Shown in pieces: positions 34,914 through 42,992 of a stretch of DNA of 64,000 bases (within the stretch, counting starts at the first letter, position 1; the number at the start of each line of letters is the position of its first letter). The position numbers and the translations under genes were made by a program. The notes beneath the pieces are model-generated. The model was not told the DNA's origin. It saw only the letters and a list, made by a program, of their open reading frames with translations, and did no database searches. This DNA comes from CAWAND01 sp963807065 (lineage in GTDB: Bacteria > Chloroflexota > Anaerolineae > Anaerolineales > E44-bin32), in assembly GCA_963807065.1 (NCBI GenBank), contig CAWDZQ010000003.1, positions 806,001 through 870,000 of the forward strand, in the 5' to 3' direction.

Positions 34914-35696
34914 ATGGATCAGGCGCCTTTCAACCTTCAACAACTGATGATTGGCGGTGGACAAGTAAGCGCAGACGCCGATGCGCCCGGCCATTTGCGG
35001 ATCCCGCCGATGGCCTCCGGCTACGCCAACGCGCAGTTAGACGATTACCATAAGCTGTCTCGCAGACGCTTCCCATGGCAGCCGCCCGCCGGGTTCATAG
35101 TCAGGGCCCGGGCGTCGCTTTCTCACCCGAAAGGCACGTTGGGATTTGGGTTTTGGAACGACCCCTTCAGCCTGAGCTTTGGCCAGGCGGGTGCTGCCCG
35201 CAAACTGCCAGTATCGCCGCAAGCGGTATGGTTCTTTTATGGGTCACCGCCGAATGATATGGCGCTTGCCCCGCCCAACCCGGGCTGGGGCTGGAAAGCC
35301 CAGGTTCTTGAAGCACCTTCCATCCCTGGCTGGCTGCTGGCCGTCCCCGCCCTGGCAGCCTATGCGGCCGTCAAACTCCCGGTCCTCCGCCGTCCCCTGA
35401 TGCACACCATGTTGCGCCAGGTTGCCTGCGAAGAACGCATGCTGGAGACAGACCTCAACGCGTGGCATACTTACGAAATCCAATGGCGATCCAATGGCGT
35501 AAGCTTCTTGGTCGACGGCATCCTCACCTTTGAAAGCTCGATCTCACCCGCCGGCCCGCTCGGCTTCGTGACCTGGATTGACAACCAATTCGCCATCGTC
35601 TCGCCGGCCGGAGGAATACGGTTCGGGGTCATCCCTACCGAGGTCGAGCAGAGCTTCGAGCTACAGACTTTGGAGCTTCGTCAACTCAACGCCTAA
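34914..35696 (+). CDS. Hypothetical protein with beta-sandwich-like region
   Basis: The 260-residue protein has no signal peptide. Segments such as FIVRARASLSHPKGTLGFGF, WHTYEIQWRSNGVSFLVDGI and GPLGFVTWIDNQFAIV recall the strand pattern of concanavalin-like/GH16-type sandwiches, but the catalytic ExDxE motif is absent. A hydrophobic stretch, PGWLLAVPALAAYAAVKLPV, lies in the middle. The ATG at 34914 is preferred because it coincides with a leaderless start. Function unknown. Confidence 0.6.
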   Translation: MDQAPFNLQQLMIGGGQVSADADAPGHLRIPPMASGYANAQLDDYHKLSRRRFPWQPPAGFIVRARASLSHPKGTLGFGFWNDPFSLSFGQAGAARKLPVSPQAVWFFYGSPPNDMALAPPNPGWGWKAQVLEAPSIPGWLLAVPALAAYAAVKLPVLRRPLMHTMLRQVACEERMLETDLNAWHTYEIQWRSNGVSFLVDGILTFESSISPAGPLGFVTWIDNQFAIVSPAGGIRFGVIPTEVEQSFELQTLELRQLNA

Positions 35697-35754
35697 GCAG
35701 CCGTGGGTGTTCAGCATCCTAAAGGGACCTTGACCACCCCTGAGGAGACCGCAC

Positions 35755-36726
35755 ATGCAGCTCAAGAAATTGGGATGGACAGACCTCGAACTCAGCCGGG
35801 TCGGCCTGGGAACCTGGGCGATCGGTGGGGGCGGTTGGCCTGACGCCTGGGGTCCCCAGGACGACCGACAATCCATCGACACCGTTCTTGGAGCCTTGGA
35901 CCACGGGATCAATTGGATCGACACTGCCCCGGTATATGGATTAGGACACTCCGAAGAAGTCGTCGGGAGGGCGATCACCTGGCTTGCCCAAAAGCCCATC
36001 ATCGCGACCAAGTGTGGCCTCCGATGGGATCCCGATCGGAAGATCTATGGTGAACTCACGGCCTCGTCGATCATCAATGAGGCCGAGGACAGCTTGCGCC
36101 GTTTGAACATTGAAACCATCGACTTGTATCAAATCCACTGGCCCGATCCGGCGGAAGCCATCGAAGAAGCCTGGCAAGCCATCCGGCGCCTGATTGACGC
36201 CGGCAAGGTCCGCTATGGCGGCGTTTCAAACTTCAGCCCCTCCCAAATGCGGTCCGTCCAGGACCACCATCCGATCGCCTCTCTTCAGCCCGCCTACAGC
36301 ATGCTCAGGCGCCAAGTTGAAGATGAAGTTCTGGAGTTTTGCGCTGAGCACGAAATAGGTGTTGTCGCCTACAGTCCAATGCAGAAGGGATTGCTCACAG
36401 GCAAGGTGACGGCTGAATGGGTTGACTCGCTGCCCGACGATGATCACCGGCGTCTCGATCCCCAGTTCCAGCCTCCTGAGTTGATGGCCAATGTGGCGCT
36501 GGCCGAGGGCCTTTCCCGGCTTGCCCAAGAAACCGGCCACAGTGCAGCCCAACTCGCCATCGCCTGGGTCCTGCGCCGACCCGAGCTGACCTCCGCAATC
36601 GTCGGCGCCAGGCGGCCAGACCAAATAGAAGAGACGGCTGACGCAGGAGATTGGTCTCCTGCGGACTCCACGTTCGAGCGGATTGACGAGCTGTTGACGA
36701 TTCGCTCCCAGTCCGTGGCAGAATGA
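35755..36726 (+). CDS. Aldo/keto reductase
   Basis: The (beta/alpha)8 NADPH-dependent reductase shows SRVGLGTWAIGGG, the catalytic Asp/Tyr in WIDTAPVYGLGHSEE, Lys in IIATKCGL, His in YQIHWPD, GGVSNFSPSQM and SAIVGARRPDQIEET. At 323 residues it is normal. The start ATG lies 9 bases after GAGGAG. The stop overlaps the next small membrane gene (ATGA). Confidence 0.92.
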   Translation: MQLKKLGWTDLELSRVGLGTWAIGGGGWPDAWGPQDDRQSIDTVLGALDHGINWIDTAPVYGLGHSEEVVGRAITWLAQKPIIATKCGLRWDPDRKIYGELTASSIINEAEDSLRRLNIETIDLYQIHWPDPAEAIEEAWQAIRRLIDAGKVRYGGVSNFSPSQMRSVQDHHPIASLQPAYSMLRRQVEDEVLEFCAEHEIGVVAYSPMQKGLLTGKVTAEWVDSLPDDDHRRLDPQFQPPELMANVALAEGLSRLAQETGHSAAQLAIAWVLRRPELTSAIVGARRPDQIEETADAGDWSPADSTFERIDELLTIRSQSVAE

Positions 36727-37049
36727 CCCACCAGGACCAGCCAGCCCGCCAGCCAACCGGGGGCGCCAGGCGCATCTGGTTGATATTCGCCCTCGCTATC
36801 GGGCTCTCGGCCCTGGCAGTGTTGGCCGGAACGTTCGGCATCGGGCCATGGCCGGAGTCGGGCTTTGTGAGCGGTCTGATTCTTCTGGCCACCGGCCCAT
36901 TCTTTGCGCTTCGTCTGAGCGCATCCCATCTCCGTGAGAAAAACCCCACGCAGGCTGGCGGCGCGTGGGACAATCTTCCGTGGTTAACGTCCGCCATCGG
37001 CCTGGCCGAGATGGCCGTCGTCCTGGCGACGGCCATCTCCAAACGATAG
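36723..37049 (+). CDS. Small membrane protein
   Basis: The 108-residue protein has three hydrophobic segments (LIFALAIGLSALAVLAGTFG; SGLILLATGPFFALRL; LPWLTSAIGLAEMAVVLATA). The start ATG overlaps the aldo/keto reductase stop. I recognise no family. Confidence 0.6.
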   Translation: MTHQDQPARQPTGGARRIWLIFALAIGLSALAVLAGTFGIGPWPESGFVSGLILLATGPFFALRLSASHLREKNPTQAGGAWDNLPWLTSAIGLAEMAVVLATAISKR

Positions 37050-37084
37050 ATCCGATCCCCATCCAACTGGAGGCACTTCTCAGA

Positions 37085-38218
37085 ATGCAAATCCTGCTGC
37101 TGGATATGGACAGCGTGCTGTTGACGCCGATGGGCTATTACCGCGCCCTGCAGGAGACCATTCGCCTGGTGGCTATCGCCCTGGGCTACGCCGGCCGGAA
37201 CTTGACCAGGGACGAAATCGAATGGTTCGAGGCTGCCGGGGTCACCAGTGAATGGGAGTCCAGCGCCATTTGCGCCTGCCTGATGCTGCGGCGCGCCTGG
37301 CAGAGCGGCCTCAACGTCGAGCTGCCCGATGCTCCACCGCTGCCTGTCGTCGAACCAAATGGGCTGGACTGGCCAGATCTGGCAGCATTCTTCCAGGACT
37401 TGGCCGGGGCCGACCCGGAGGGCACGTCCCTGACACGGGCCGAGGCCTTGCTCTTGGAGACGGAACCCCGGCCGGAACGCGCCGCCCGCTTCCAGCAGCT
37501 GCTCCGGAGTTCGCGGCGCATCGCGGGGTCGCTGACCCACCGGCTGTTCCAGGAGCTCGCTCTCGGCAGCACTGGTTTCCAGGAGACCTATCGGCTGAAG
37601 CCACACCTTCACAGCCCCAGCTACCTGTTTGAGTTCGACCAAAGCAACCTTCCGCCGGCCCACCTGGCGCATCTGCTGGCCTGGCTGGACCATCCCGATC
37701 AGCATGCGGTGATCTTCACCAATCGCCCCTCCGCCCCACCGGACGGTTTCTTCGACACACCGGAAGCCGAGCTGGGCCGCCAGGTCGTCGGCCTGGATCC
37801 AGTGCCGATCATCGGGGGCGGCGGCACTGGCTGGCTGGCATCCCGGCACGGCCTGGACACCGAGGCATACATGAAGCCATCCCCGGTGCATGCGCTGGCC
37901 GCGCTGGCGATGCTGGCGACAAAAGACCAGACACAGGCGCTGCTGGCAGCTCACGAACTGGTTTCCGGCAATCGCCATCCGGCCTTCGCGCGGCTGCACG
38001 GCGCACAAGTCTTCGTGTTCGAAGATTTGGTCAAGGGGCTCCGCAGCGCGCGGGCGGCGCGTGATCATCTGGCCGAGCATGGGATTCAGATTGAGCTCTT
38101 CCTGCTGGGGATTAGCGACGGGGGACCCAAGCGCGACAAACTCGAAAGTTGGGGGGTGGATGTCTACGACGACATTTCAAGCGCACTTCTCAGAGTGCCC
38201 GGCCTGTTGACGCTCTGA
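37085..38218 (+). CDS. HAD-like hydrolase-type protein
   Basis: The N terminus MQILLLDMDSVLLTP holds the HAD DxD nucleophile motif. VIFTNRPS resembles HAD motif II (S/T), and FVFEDLVKGLRSA plus FLLGISDGG fit the C-terminal motif III/IV region. The cap region (residues about 60-200) is unusually long and unrecognised. The ATG at 37085 has GGAGG 11 bases upstream. The phosphatase substrate is unknown; it could act on sugar phosphates or nucleotides. Confidence 0.6.
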   Translation: MQILLLDMDSVLLTPMGYYRALQETIRLVAIALGYAGRNLTRDEIEWFEAAGVTSEWESSAICACLMLRRAWQSGLNVELPDAPPLPVVEPNGLDWPDLAAFFQDLAGADPEGTSLTRAEALLLETEPRPERAARFQQLLRSSRRIAGSLTHRLFQELALGSTGFQETYRLKPHLHSPSYLFEFDQSNLPPAHLAHLLAWLDHPDQHAVIFTNRPSAPPDGFFDTPEAELGRQVVGLDPVPIIGGGGTGWLASRHGLDTEAYMKPSPVHALAALAMLATKDQTQALLAAHELVSGNRHPAFARLHGAQVFVFEDLVKGLRSARAARDHLAEHGIQIELFLLGISDGGPKRDKLESWGVDVYDDISSALLRVPGLLTL

Positions 38219-38250
38219 CCCCACGGGAAGCGGTTCGGAGATGCCATTGC

Positions 38251-38279
38251 TTGACACCCCCCATCCCGAACGGTACAAT
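38251..38279 (+). promoter_or_regulatory. Promoter of tRNA-Phe
   Basis: A consensus TTGACA, a 17-base spacer and TACAAT end 9 bases before the tRNA. Confidence 0.85.
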
Positions 38280-38288
38280 CGCTGGCGT

Positions 38289-38364
38289 GCCGAGATAGCT
38301 CAGTTGGTAGAGCACGCGACTGAAAATCGCGGGGTCGTCAGTTCGATTCTGACTCTCGGCACCA
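38289..38364 (+). tRNA. tRNA-Phe (GAA)
   Basis: A full cloverleaf is present: acceptor GCCGAGA/TCTCGGC, anticodon stem CGCGA/TCGCG with loop CTGAAAA, TTCGATT T-loop, and an encoded CCA end (38362-38364). Confidence 0.97.
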
Positions 38365-38461
38365 GATCGATACCCCATGTGCAGCACCAAACAAGCACCC
38401 CTTCCAGGGGTGTTTTCCATTGAATCACTCACCGCTTCGGGGCTTGGGGTTCCGTCTTTTG

Positions 38462-39565
38462 TCAAACCTCACCCATTTCACCCAACTGCCGGCGGGCAGC
38501 CTGCCTCAGGACGTCGATCGGCTTGAGCCCAGAGTCTTGGGTCTCAAAATACCAGTGTTCCCAGCCGTTGCACGGCGAGCCATCTCGAAGGTGCCGCCCG
38601 GCTTGATGGATCGAACCCTCGAATCCGTCGATGCGAAGTTGACCATCGGGTTTGATGGTCGCCTCACGTGAGCGGTCGGCCTGAAAGTAGAGTCGCTGCC
38701 CGGGTTGGACCAGATTCATCTCCAACAGACGGGAAAACGGCACCCGGCGGAGCCTCTTCCGACGGTCGCGTACATCGAACGCGGCTGCATCCAGCGGCTC
38801 CGGTATCACTGAGTCGATCCGCTTCCGTGCGATGCTGGCGTATGTCTCGTCCTTTTCAATCCCGATCCACCGGCGATGAAGTCGCTTGGCAACGGCGCCT
38901 GTGGTGCCGGTGCCGAAGAACGGATCCAGCACAATATCACCGGGGTTGGTAGTCGCCAGGAGAATTCGATACAGCAGCGCCTCTGGTTTCTGCGTCGGGT
39001 GCGCCCGGCTGCCGTCAATCTTGATGCGTTCCGTTCCTGAGCAGATCGGCAGCACCCAGTCGCTGCGCATTTGCAGATCGGCGTTCATGTGCTTCATGGC
39101 ATGGTAGTTGAAGGTATAGCGAGAGCCTTTATCACGTGCCGCCCAGATCAGCGTTTCATGGGCATTGGTGAAGCGCACGCCCCGGAAGTTCGGCATGGGG
39201 TTGGTCTTGACCCACACGACATCGTTCAAGAACCAGTATCCAAGGTCCTGCATGATGCGGCCCAGTCGGAAGATATTGTGATAGGTCCCGATCACCCACA
39301 GCGCACCATTCGGTTTGAGAACACGCCGACAAGCCACCAGCCAATCTCTCGAAAACCGGTCGTAGGCCTCAAAATCGTCAAACCTGTCCCACGCTTCATC
39401 GACGCCTTCGACCCGGGTCATGTTGGGTCGATACAGCGTCTGAGTTAGTTGGAGATTGTAGGGAGGGTCGGCGAAAATCAAGTCAACCGCCCCCTGAGGC
39501 ATCTCGGCCAGGACCTGCAGGCAATCGCCCTGGATGACCTCGTCGATCGGCAGAGAGTGGCTCAT
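38462..39565 (-). CDS. ccrM: CcrM-type adenine-N6 DNA methyltransferase (predicted GANTC)
   Basis: This beta-class amino-methyltransferase has motif IV first (FADPPYNLQL) and motif I later (DPFFGTGTTGAVAKRL). The intervening ALWVIGTYHNIFRLG, VKTNPMPNFRGVRFTNAHET, NADLQMRSDWVLPIC and HPTQKPEALLYRIL match CcrM almost word for word. The last 100 residues match the RAMA-type C-terminal domain of CcrM (REATIKPDGQLRIDGFEGSI). CcrM methylates GANTC and times the cell cycle in Caulobacter. No restriction enzyme is nearby, so it is a solitary methylase. The ATG overlaps the thrC stop (ATGA). The target specificity is inferred from similarity. Confidence 0.88.
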   Translation of the reverse strand: MSHSLPIDEVIQGDCLQVLAEMPQGAVDLIFADPPYNLQLTQTLYRPNMTRVEGVDEAWDRFDDFEAYDRFSRDWLVACRRVLKPNGALWVIGTYHNIFRLGRIMQDLGYWFLNDVVWVKTNPMPNFRGVRFTNAHETLIWAARDKGSRYTFNYHAMKHMNADLQMRSDWVLPICSGTERIKIDGSRAHPTQKPEALLYRILLATTNPGDIVLDPFFGTGTTGAVAKRLHRRWIGIEKDETYASIARKRIDSVIPEPLDAAAFDVRDRRKRLRRVPFSRLLEMNLVQPGQRLYFQADRSREATIKPDGQLRIDGFEGSIHQAGRHLRDGSPCNGWEHWYFETQDSGLKPIDVLRQAARRQLGEMGEV

Positions 39566-40722
39566 GAAATGTATTTTAGGCCCGAACCGGTGTTGAAGAG
39601 GACCACGTCTTGGTTAGCCCTGATCCAACCGGCTTGCTTAAGCTTGCGTAGGCCGGCCAGTGTGGCGGCCCCTTCGGGGCACGCCAAGATCCCCTCAAGC
39701 TGAGCCAGGTCCGCCTGAGCCTTGAGAATCGCATCGTCATCCACCGCCACGGCCGTCCCGAGGGAGGCCCGGATGGCATTTAGGATCAGCCGGTCCGCGA
39801 ACACGGCTGGCACCCGCAGGCCGGCCGCCACGGTGTGGGCATTTAGCCAAGGGTGTGTCCTATCTGCGCCCTGCTCGAGGGCCCGAACGACAGGGGCGCA
39901 TCCGCTGGCCTGAACACTGACCATGCGCGGCCGGTGCGAGTCGATCCAGCCCAGGGCCTCGAGCTCATCGAACGCCTTCCACATGCCAACCAATCCCGTG
40001 CCCCCGCCGGTCGGATAGATGATAACGTCTGGAAGGTGCCAATCGAAGTCTTCGGCCAGCTCAAGCCCCATGATCTTCTTGCCTTCGACGCGATAGGGCT
40101 CGCGGAAGGTCGAGACGTTGAACCAGCCGTGGGTCCCGGCGGCCTCGACGGCCTGACGGCCGGCTTCGTCGATCAGTCCGTCCACCAGGTGCAGATCAGC
40201 GCCATGAGCCAGGACTTCGGCCTGATTCAGACTGGGGGCGTCGGCTGGCATGAAGACGTGCGCCTCGACCCCGGCGCGTGCGGCATAGGCTGCCAGGGCG
40301 CCTCCGGCGTTGCCGGCGGTGGGGATGACGAAAGCCGTGACCCCCAGCTCGACCGCGCGAGAGACGGCCATGGCCAGACCGCGGGCTTTGAACGTTCCCG
40401 TAGGGTTGACGCCCTCTTCCTTAATGTAGAGGTGCTGCACTCCAGAGTCGCCGACGACTTTCGATGCCTCGATCAGGGGGGTATCGCCTTCGCCCAGTGT
40501 CACGGCATGATGTGGGTCGTCGAGCGGCAAGAGCTCGGCCCAGTGCACGATGCCGCTGCCTCTCTGGGCGAGATTCGACAGGTCGACCTGGGCCACAATG
40601 CGGTCCACATCATAGCGGGCCAGCAACGGGGACTGGCACGCCTGGCAAATGGTCTGCAGCCGGTCCGCTTGGAAGATCTCGCCGCATTCAGGGCATTCGA
40701 GGTGTATGAGGTAGCTGGACAT
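39562..40722 (-). CDS. thrC: Threonine synthase
   Basis: This PLP enzyme converts O-phosphohomoserine to threonine. It has an N-terminal Cys-rich segment (HLECPECGEIF ... TICQACQSPLL), the PLP lysine in NPTGTFKARGLAMAVSRA, PTAGNAGGALAAYAARAG, the phosphate loop YPTGGGTGLVGMWKAF and a C-terminal FNTGSGLKY. At 386 residues it fits. It is translationally coupled to the downstream ccrM-type gene, an unexpected pairing of amino-acid synthesis with DNA methylation. Confidence 0.92.
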   Translation of the reverse strand: MSSYLIHLECPECGEIFQADRLQTICQACQSPLLARYDVDRIVAQVDLSNLAQRGSGIVHWAELLPLDDPHHAVTLGEGDTPLIEASKVVGDSGVQHLYIKEEGVNPTGTFKARGLAMAVSRAVELGVTAFVIPTAGNAGGALAAYAARAGVEAHVFMPADAPSLNQAEVLAHGADLHLVDGLIDEAGRQAVEAAGTHGWFNVSTFREPYRVEGKKIMGLELAEDFDWHLPDVIIYPTGGGTGLVGMWKAFDELEALGWIDSHRPRMVSVQASGCAPVVRALEQGADRTHPWLNAHTVAAGLRVPAVFADRLILNAIRASLGTAVAVDDDAILKAQADLAQLEGILACPEGAATLAGLRKLKQAGWIRANQDVVLFNTGSGLKYIS

Positions 40723-40859
40723 CCGTGCTCCACGGTTGGCCCGTCGACGGGAATAGGCTAACTGTACCCCTGCCGGACTCCGCTCACAAGCCGAATCTGG
40801 CCCGGTTTGTGAAGAACTTCACAAGCGGGGTGACACCCACGCCGAGCTGCCCTGCCGCC

Positions 40860-40888
40860 TTGACGATCGTCGGGCTTCAAGGTATCCT
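40860..40888 (+). promoter_or_regulatory. Promoter of tRNA-Gly
   Basis: TTGACG, 17 bases, then TATCCT end 13 bases before the tRNA. Confidence 0.7.
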
Positions 40889-40901
40889 TCCGATGCGCGT
40901 T

Positions 40902-40973
40902 GCGGGTGTAGTTCAGTGGTAGAACGCTTCCTTGCCAAGGAAGAGGTCGTGGGTTCGAATCCCATCGCCCGCT
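40902..40973 (+). tRNA. tRNA-Gly (GCC)
   Basis: Acceptor GCGGGTG/CGCCCGC (one G-T pair), anticodon stem CTTCC/GGAAG with loop TTGCCAA, and GTTCGAAT T-loop. No CCA is encoded. Confidence 0.96.
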
Positions 40974-40983
40974 CAGTCAAACG

Positions 40984-41062
40984 ATCAGCCTTCAGCGTTC
41001 AGCCGTCAGCTCAGAGAGTCCAACGGGACGTCCCGGCTGAAGGTCGGGATCTGAGGGCTGAT
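40984..41062. repeat. Inverted repeat between tRNA-Gly and tRNA-Cys
   Basis: ATCAGCCTTCAG (40984-40995) pairs with CTGAGGGCTGAT (41051-41062), 11 of 12 bases. Between them lie variants of TCAGC-TTCAGC. This is a low-complexity palindromic intergenic repeat, possibly forming a large hairpin in the tRNA transcript. Confidence 0.6.
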
Positions 41063-41071
41063 AGGTTGTAT

Positions 41072-41143
41072 GGCGACGTAGCCAAGTGGTAAGGCAAGGG
41101 TCTGCAAAACCCTCATTCACGGGTTCGAATCCCGTCGTCGCCT
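41072..41143 (+). tRNA. tRNA-Cys (GCA)
   Basis: Acceptor GGCGACG/CGTCGCC, anticodon stem AGGGT/ACCCT with loop CTGCAAA, and GTTCGAAT T-loop are intact; no CCA is encoded. Its 3' half is repeated at about 45.9, 50.6 and 58.3 kb, so this copy is the functional gene at an integration hotspot. Confidence 0.97.
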
Positions 41144-41250
41144 CCTAGATCAGGGTCTTGAAAAAAGCCGTCTAAGGGTCTCCTGGAAGAAAGGAGAACC
41201 TTTGACGGTTTATTGATTTCCGTGCAAGGGGATGCAAACCCGAACGCGAC
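41144..41250 (+). repeat. Right-flank repeat next to intact tRNA-Cys
   Basis: The block CGTCTAAGGGTCTCCTGG, then GGAGAACCTTTGACGGTTT and TTGATTTCCGTGCAAGGGG recurs after the tRNA-Cys fragments at 50.6 and 58.3 kb. It probably marks one end of an integrated element. The rest of the gap, to 41798, holds no gene that I can support. Confidence 0.75.
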
Positions 41251-41798
41251 CAAGATCCTCAGGACATCGATCTCCACCTCCGCACTCGCCGCACGACGAC
41301 CCCCCTCCACAATATTGAGTACTCACTATGGAATGCGGCAATGGGCTGAACCACGTGAGCTCGACCCAGAACCTGCTGGTCACCGGATGACGACCACCGC
41401 GGTTGAGACCAGTACACAAAAGCTTGTTGTCGAGTTGTTTGGAAGGAGAAAATCGCGACTCATCAAAGATATGGAAGTACTCTGATAGTTCACAACTCAT
41501 CAAGACGCAGATCGTATCACTCTCGGGAATACACGCAATTCGTAGAAGTCGACGCCTGACCGATGCCAATTGACCACATCGTGCTCAGCTTTCCACAGCG
41601 CTGGCATTCTGTTCCTCTCGTCCTGCCCATTTCTCATGCAGCAGGCTTCCCTAGCCCGTGATTCCAAGAGGTCCATCAGCGGGGACGGCGCAAAGCGAAC
41701 GAAGCGCCAGGAATTCCCAGTCAACTTGTGAGTACACTCCCTTCCGGTTGGGAACCCGGATGGCTATCCTTGGACTATTCCAAACGGAGGGAGACAGT

Positions 41799-42458
41799 AT
41801 GACACTATCCAAATCCTTAGCTCTTGCCGCACCGAGATTGAACTACCGTGATCGCGCTCTGGCAGCCCTCATCGGGGTTGGGGCATCCTTAGTCGTGTTT
41901 GTGGTGGTGGACCTCATTGAGCCGGGCTTCAATCCCATCAACCAGGTCATCTCGGAGCATCTTCATGGACCGTATCGCTGGGTTGCCTTCTTGGGCTTTC
42001 TTGCGATCGGCATCGCACAATGGTCACTGGCCTCAGCCTTCAAAGTCGCATTCAGGACCTCCAAGCTTTCCAAGGTGGGGCTCTTGCTCATGCAGATCAG
42101 TGCCGTGGGATTCTGCGTGGCCGGGGCCTTCTCTGATGCGTCAGACCTCGTGGCGCCCCAAGTACTTCACGCCGAGATTCAATCTGGATTTGTTCATCTC
42201 TTGGCCAGCATGGTCACTTTTCTCTTGATATTCATCGCCCAAATCATGGTCTCAATCTGGCTGGCCAGGACTGGCCAACTGAAGAGAATGAATTGATTCC
42301 TGCTCTTGCAGGCAATTCTGTCTCCGATCGTCTTCTTCGCCTTGCCATTCGAAGGGCCGGTCGGCCTCTACCAGCGGTTGTTCATCTATTGTTTGCCTCT
42401 TGCCTGGACCACGCTGGCCGCCTTGGGTCTCCGCTCCAAAGAACCCACCGCAGCTTGA
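41799..42458 (+). pseudogene. DUF998-family membrane protein with in-frame TGA
   Basis: A DUF998 protein reads ALAALIGVGASLVVFVVVDL, then NQVISEHLHGPYRWVAFLGF, with further helices. The frame stops at TGA (42294-42296) after LKRMN. The same frame continues without other stops as FLLLQAILSPIVFFALPFEG, then VGLYQRLFIYCLPLAWTT, the expected last two helices. A TGG-to-TGA change would explain it. The ATG at 41799 has GGAGGGAG upstream. It is the first gene after the tRNA-Cys attachment site. Confidence 0.65.
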
Positions 42459-42500
42459 AGACGCAGCTAGACTACAATTCCAGAGAGGAACAACAAAGTG

Positions 42501-42855
42501 ATGCAATCGAGTACTGTCCGACCAAGATCCCTGAATATTGCGATCGTATTGAACGGAATCAACAGCCTCCTTTTCTTGGTGCTTGGCGTCCTCCTCGCCA
42601 CCAGCGGGGCGTTCTTCGGGATGGTCGCAATCAGTTACGGGAGTTCTCATTCTGATCAGCCTGATTGGTGTTTGGATGATGCGTCGCTGGGCATGGATCT
42701 TGTTGCTGGTCGTGTCTGCCTTGGGAATCCCTATGGCCATCTACGGCATCGTCGGCTCCGGTGGCAGTGACCCAGGGACATACCTGGGTCTCGTTGTTGC
42801 GGTCTATACCTTGGCCATCCTCCTCCCAAAGGCGATGCGAAGTCGCTTTGCTTGA
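42501..42855 (+). pseudogene. Small multi-helix membrane protein, frameshifted
   Basis: The N-terminal frame gives LNIAIVLNGINSLLFLVLGV and GAFFGMVAISYG. The C-terminal frame gives VLILISLIGVWMMRRWAWIL, VVSALGIPMAIYGIVG and VVAVYTLAILLPKAMRSRF. They join if one G of GGG (42639-42641) is dropped. The restored protein has about 117 residues with four helices and belongs to no family that I recognise. Confidence 0.5.
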
Positions 42856-42900
42856 TCCACACTTTGTGGCAGTATTGCACTGAAGATGAAATCAACCTGA

Positions 42901-42945
42901 GAGGGACAGGCGGCGGATGGTCTTCATCCGGCGTGCCTGTCCCTC
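42901..42945. terminator. Long hairpin before the sensor kinase gene
   Basis: An 11-bp stem (GAGGGACAGGC / GCCTGTCCCTC) plus an inner CGGATG/CATCCG stem. There is no T-tract. It separates the small membrane gene from the kinase. Confidence 0.5.
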
Positions 42946-42992
42946 CCGTGTCACCCAAGATCGACAACTGAACCTGCATATCAAGGGTAACC

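Noticed and set aside
38462..39565. Restriction-modification system around the methylase
   Set aside because: Neighbours are thrC and tRNA-Phe; no endonuclease gene is adjacent, so it is treated as a solitary methylase.
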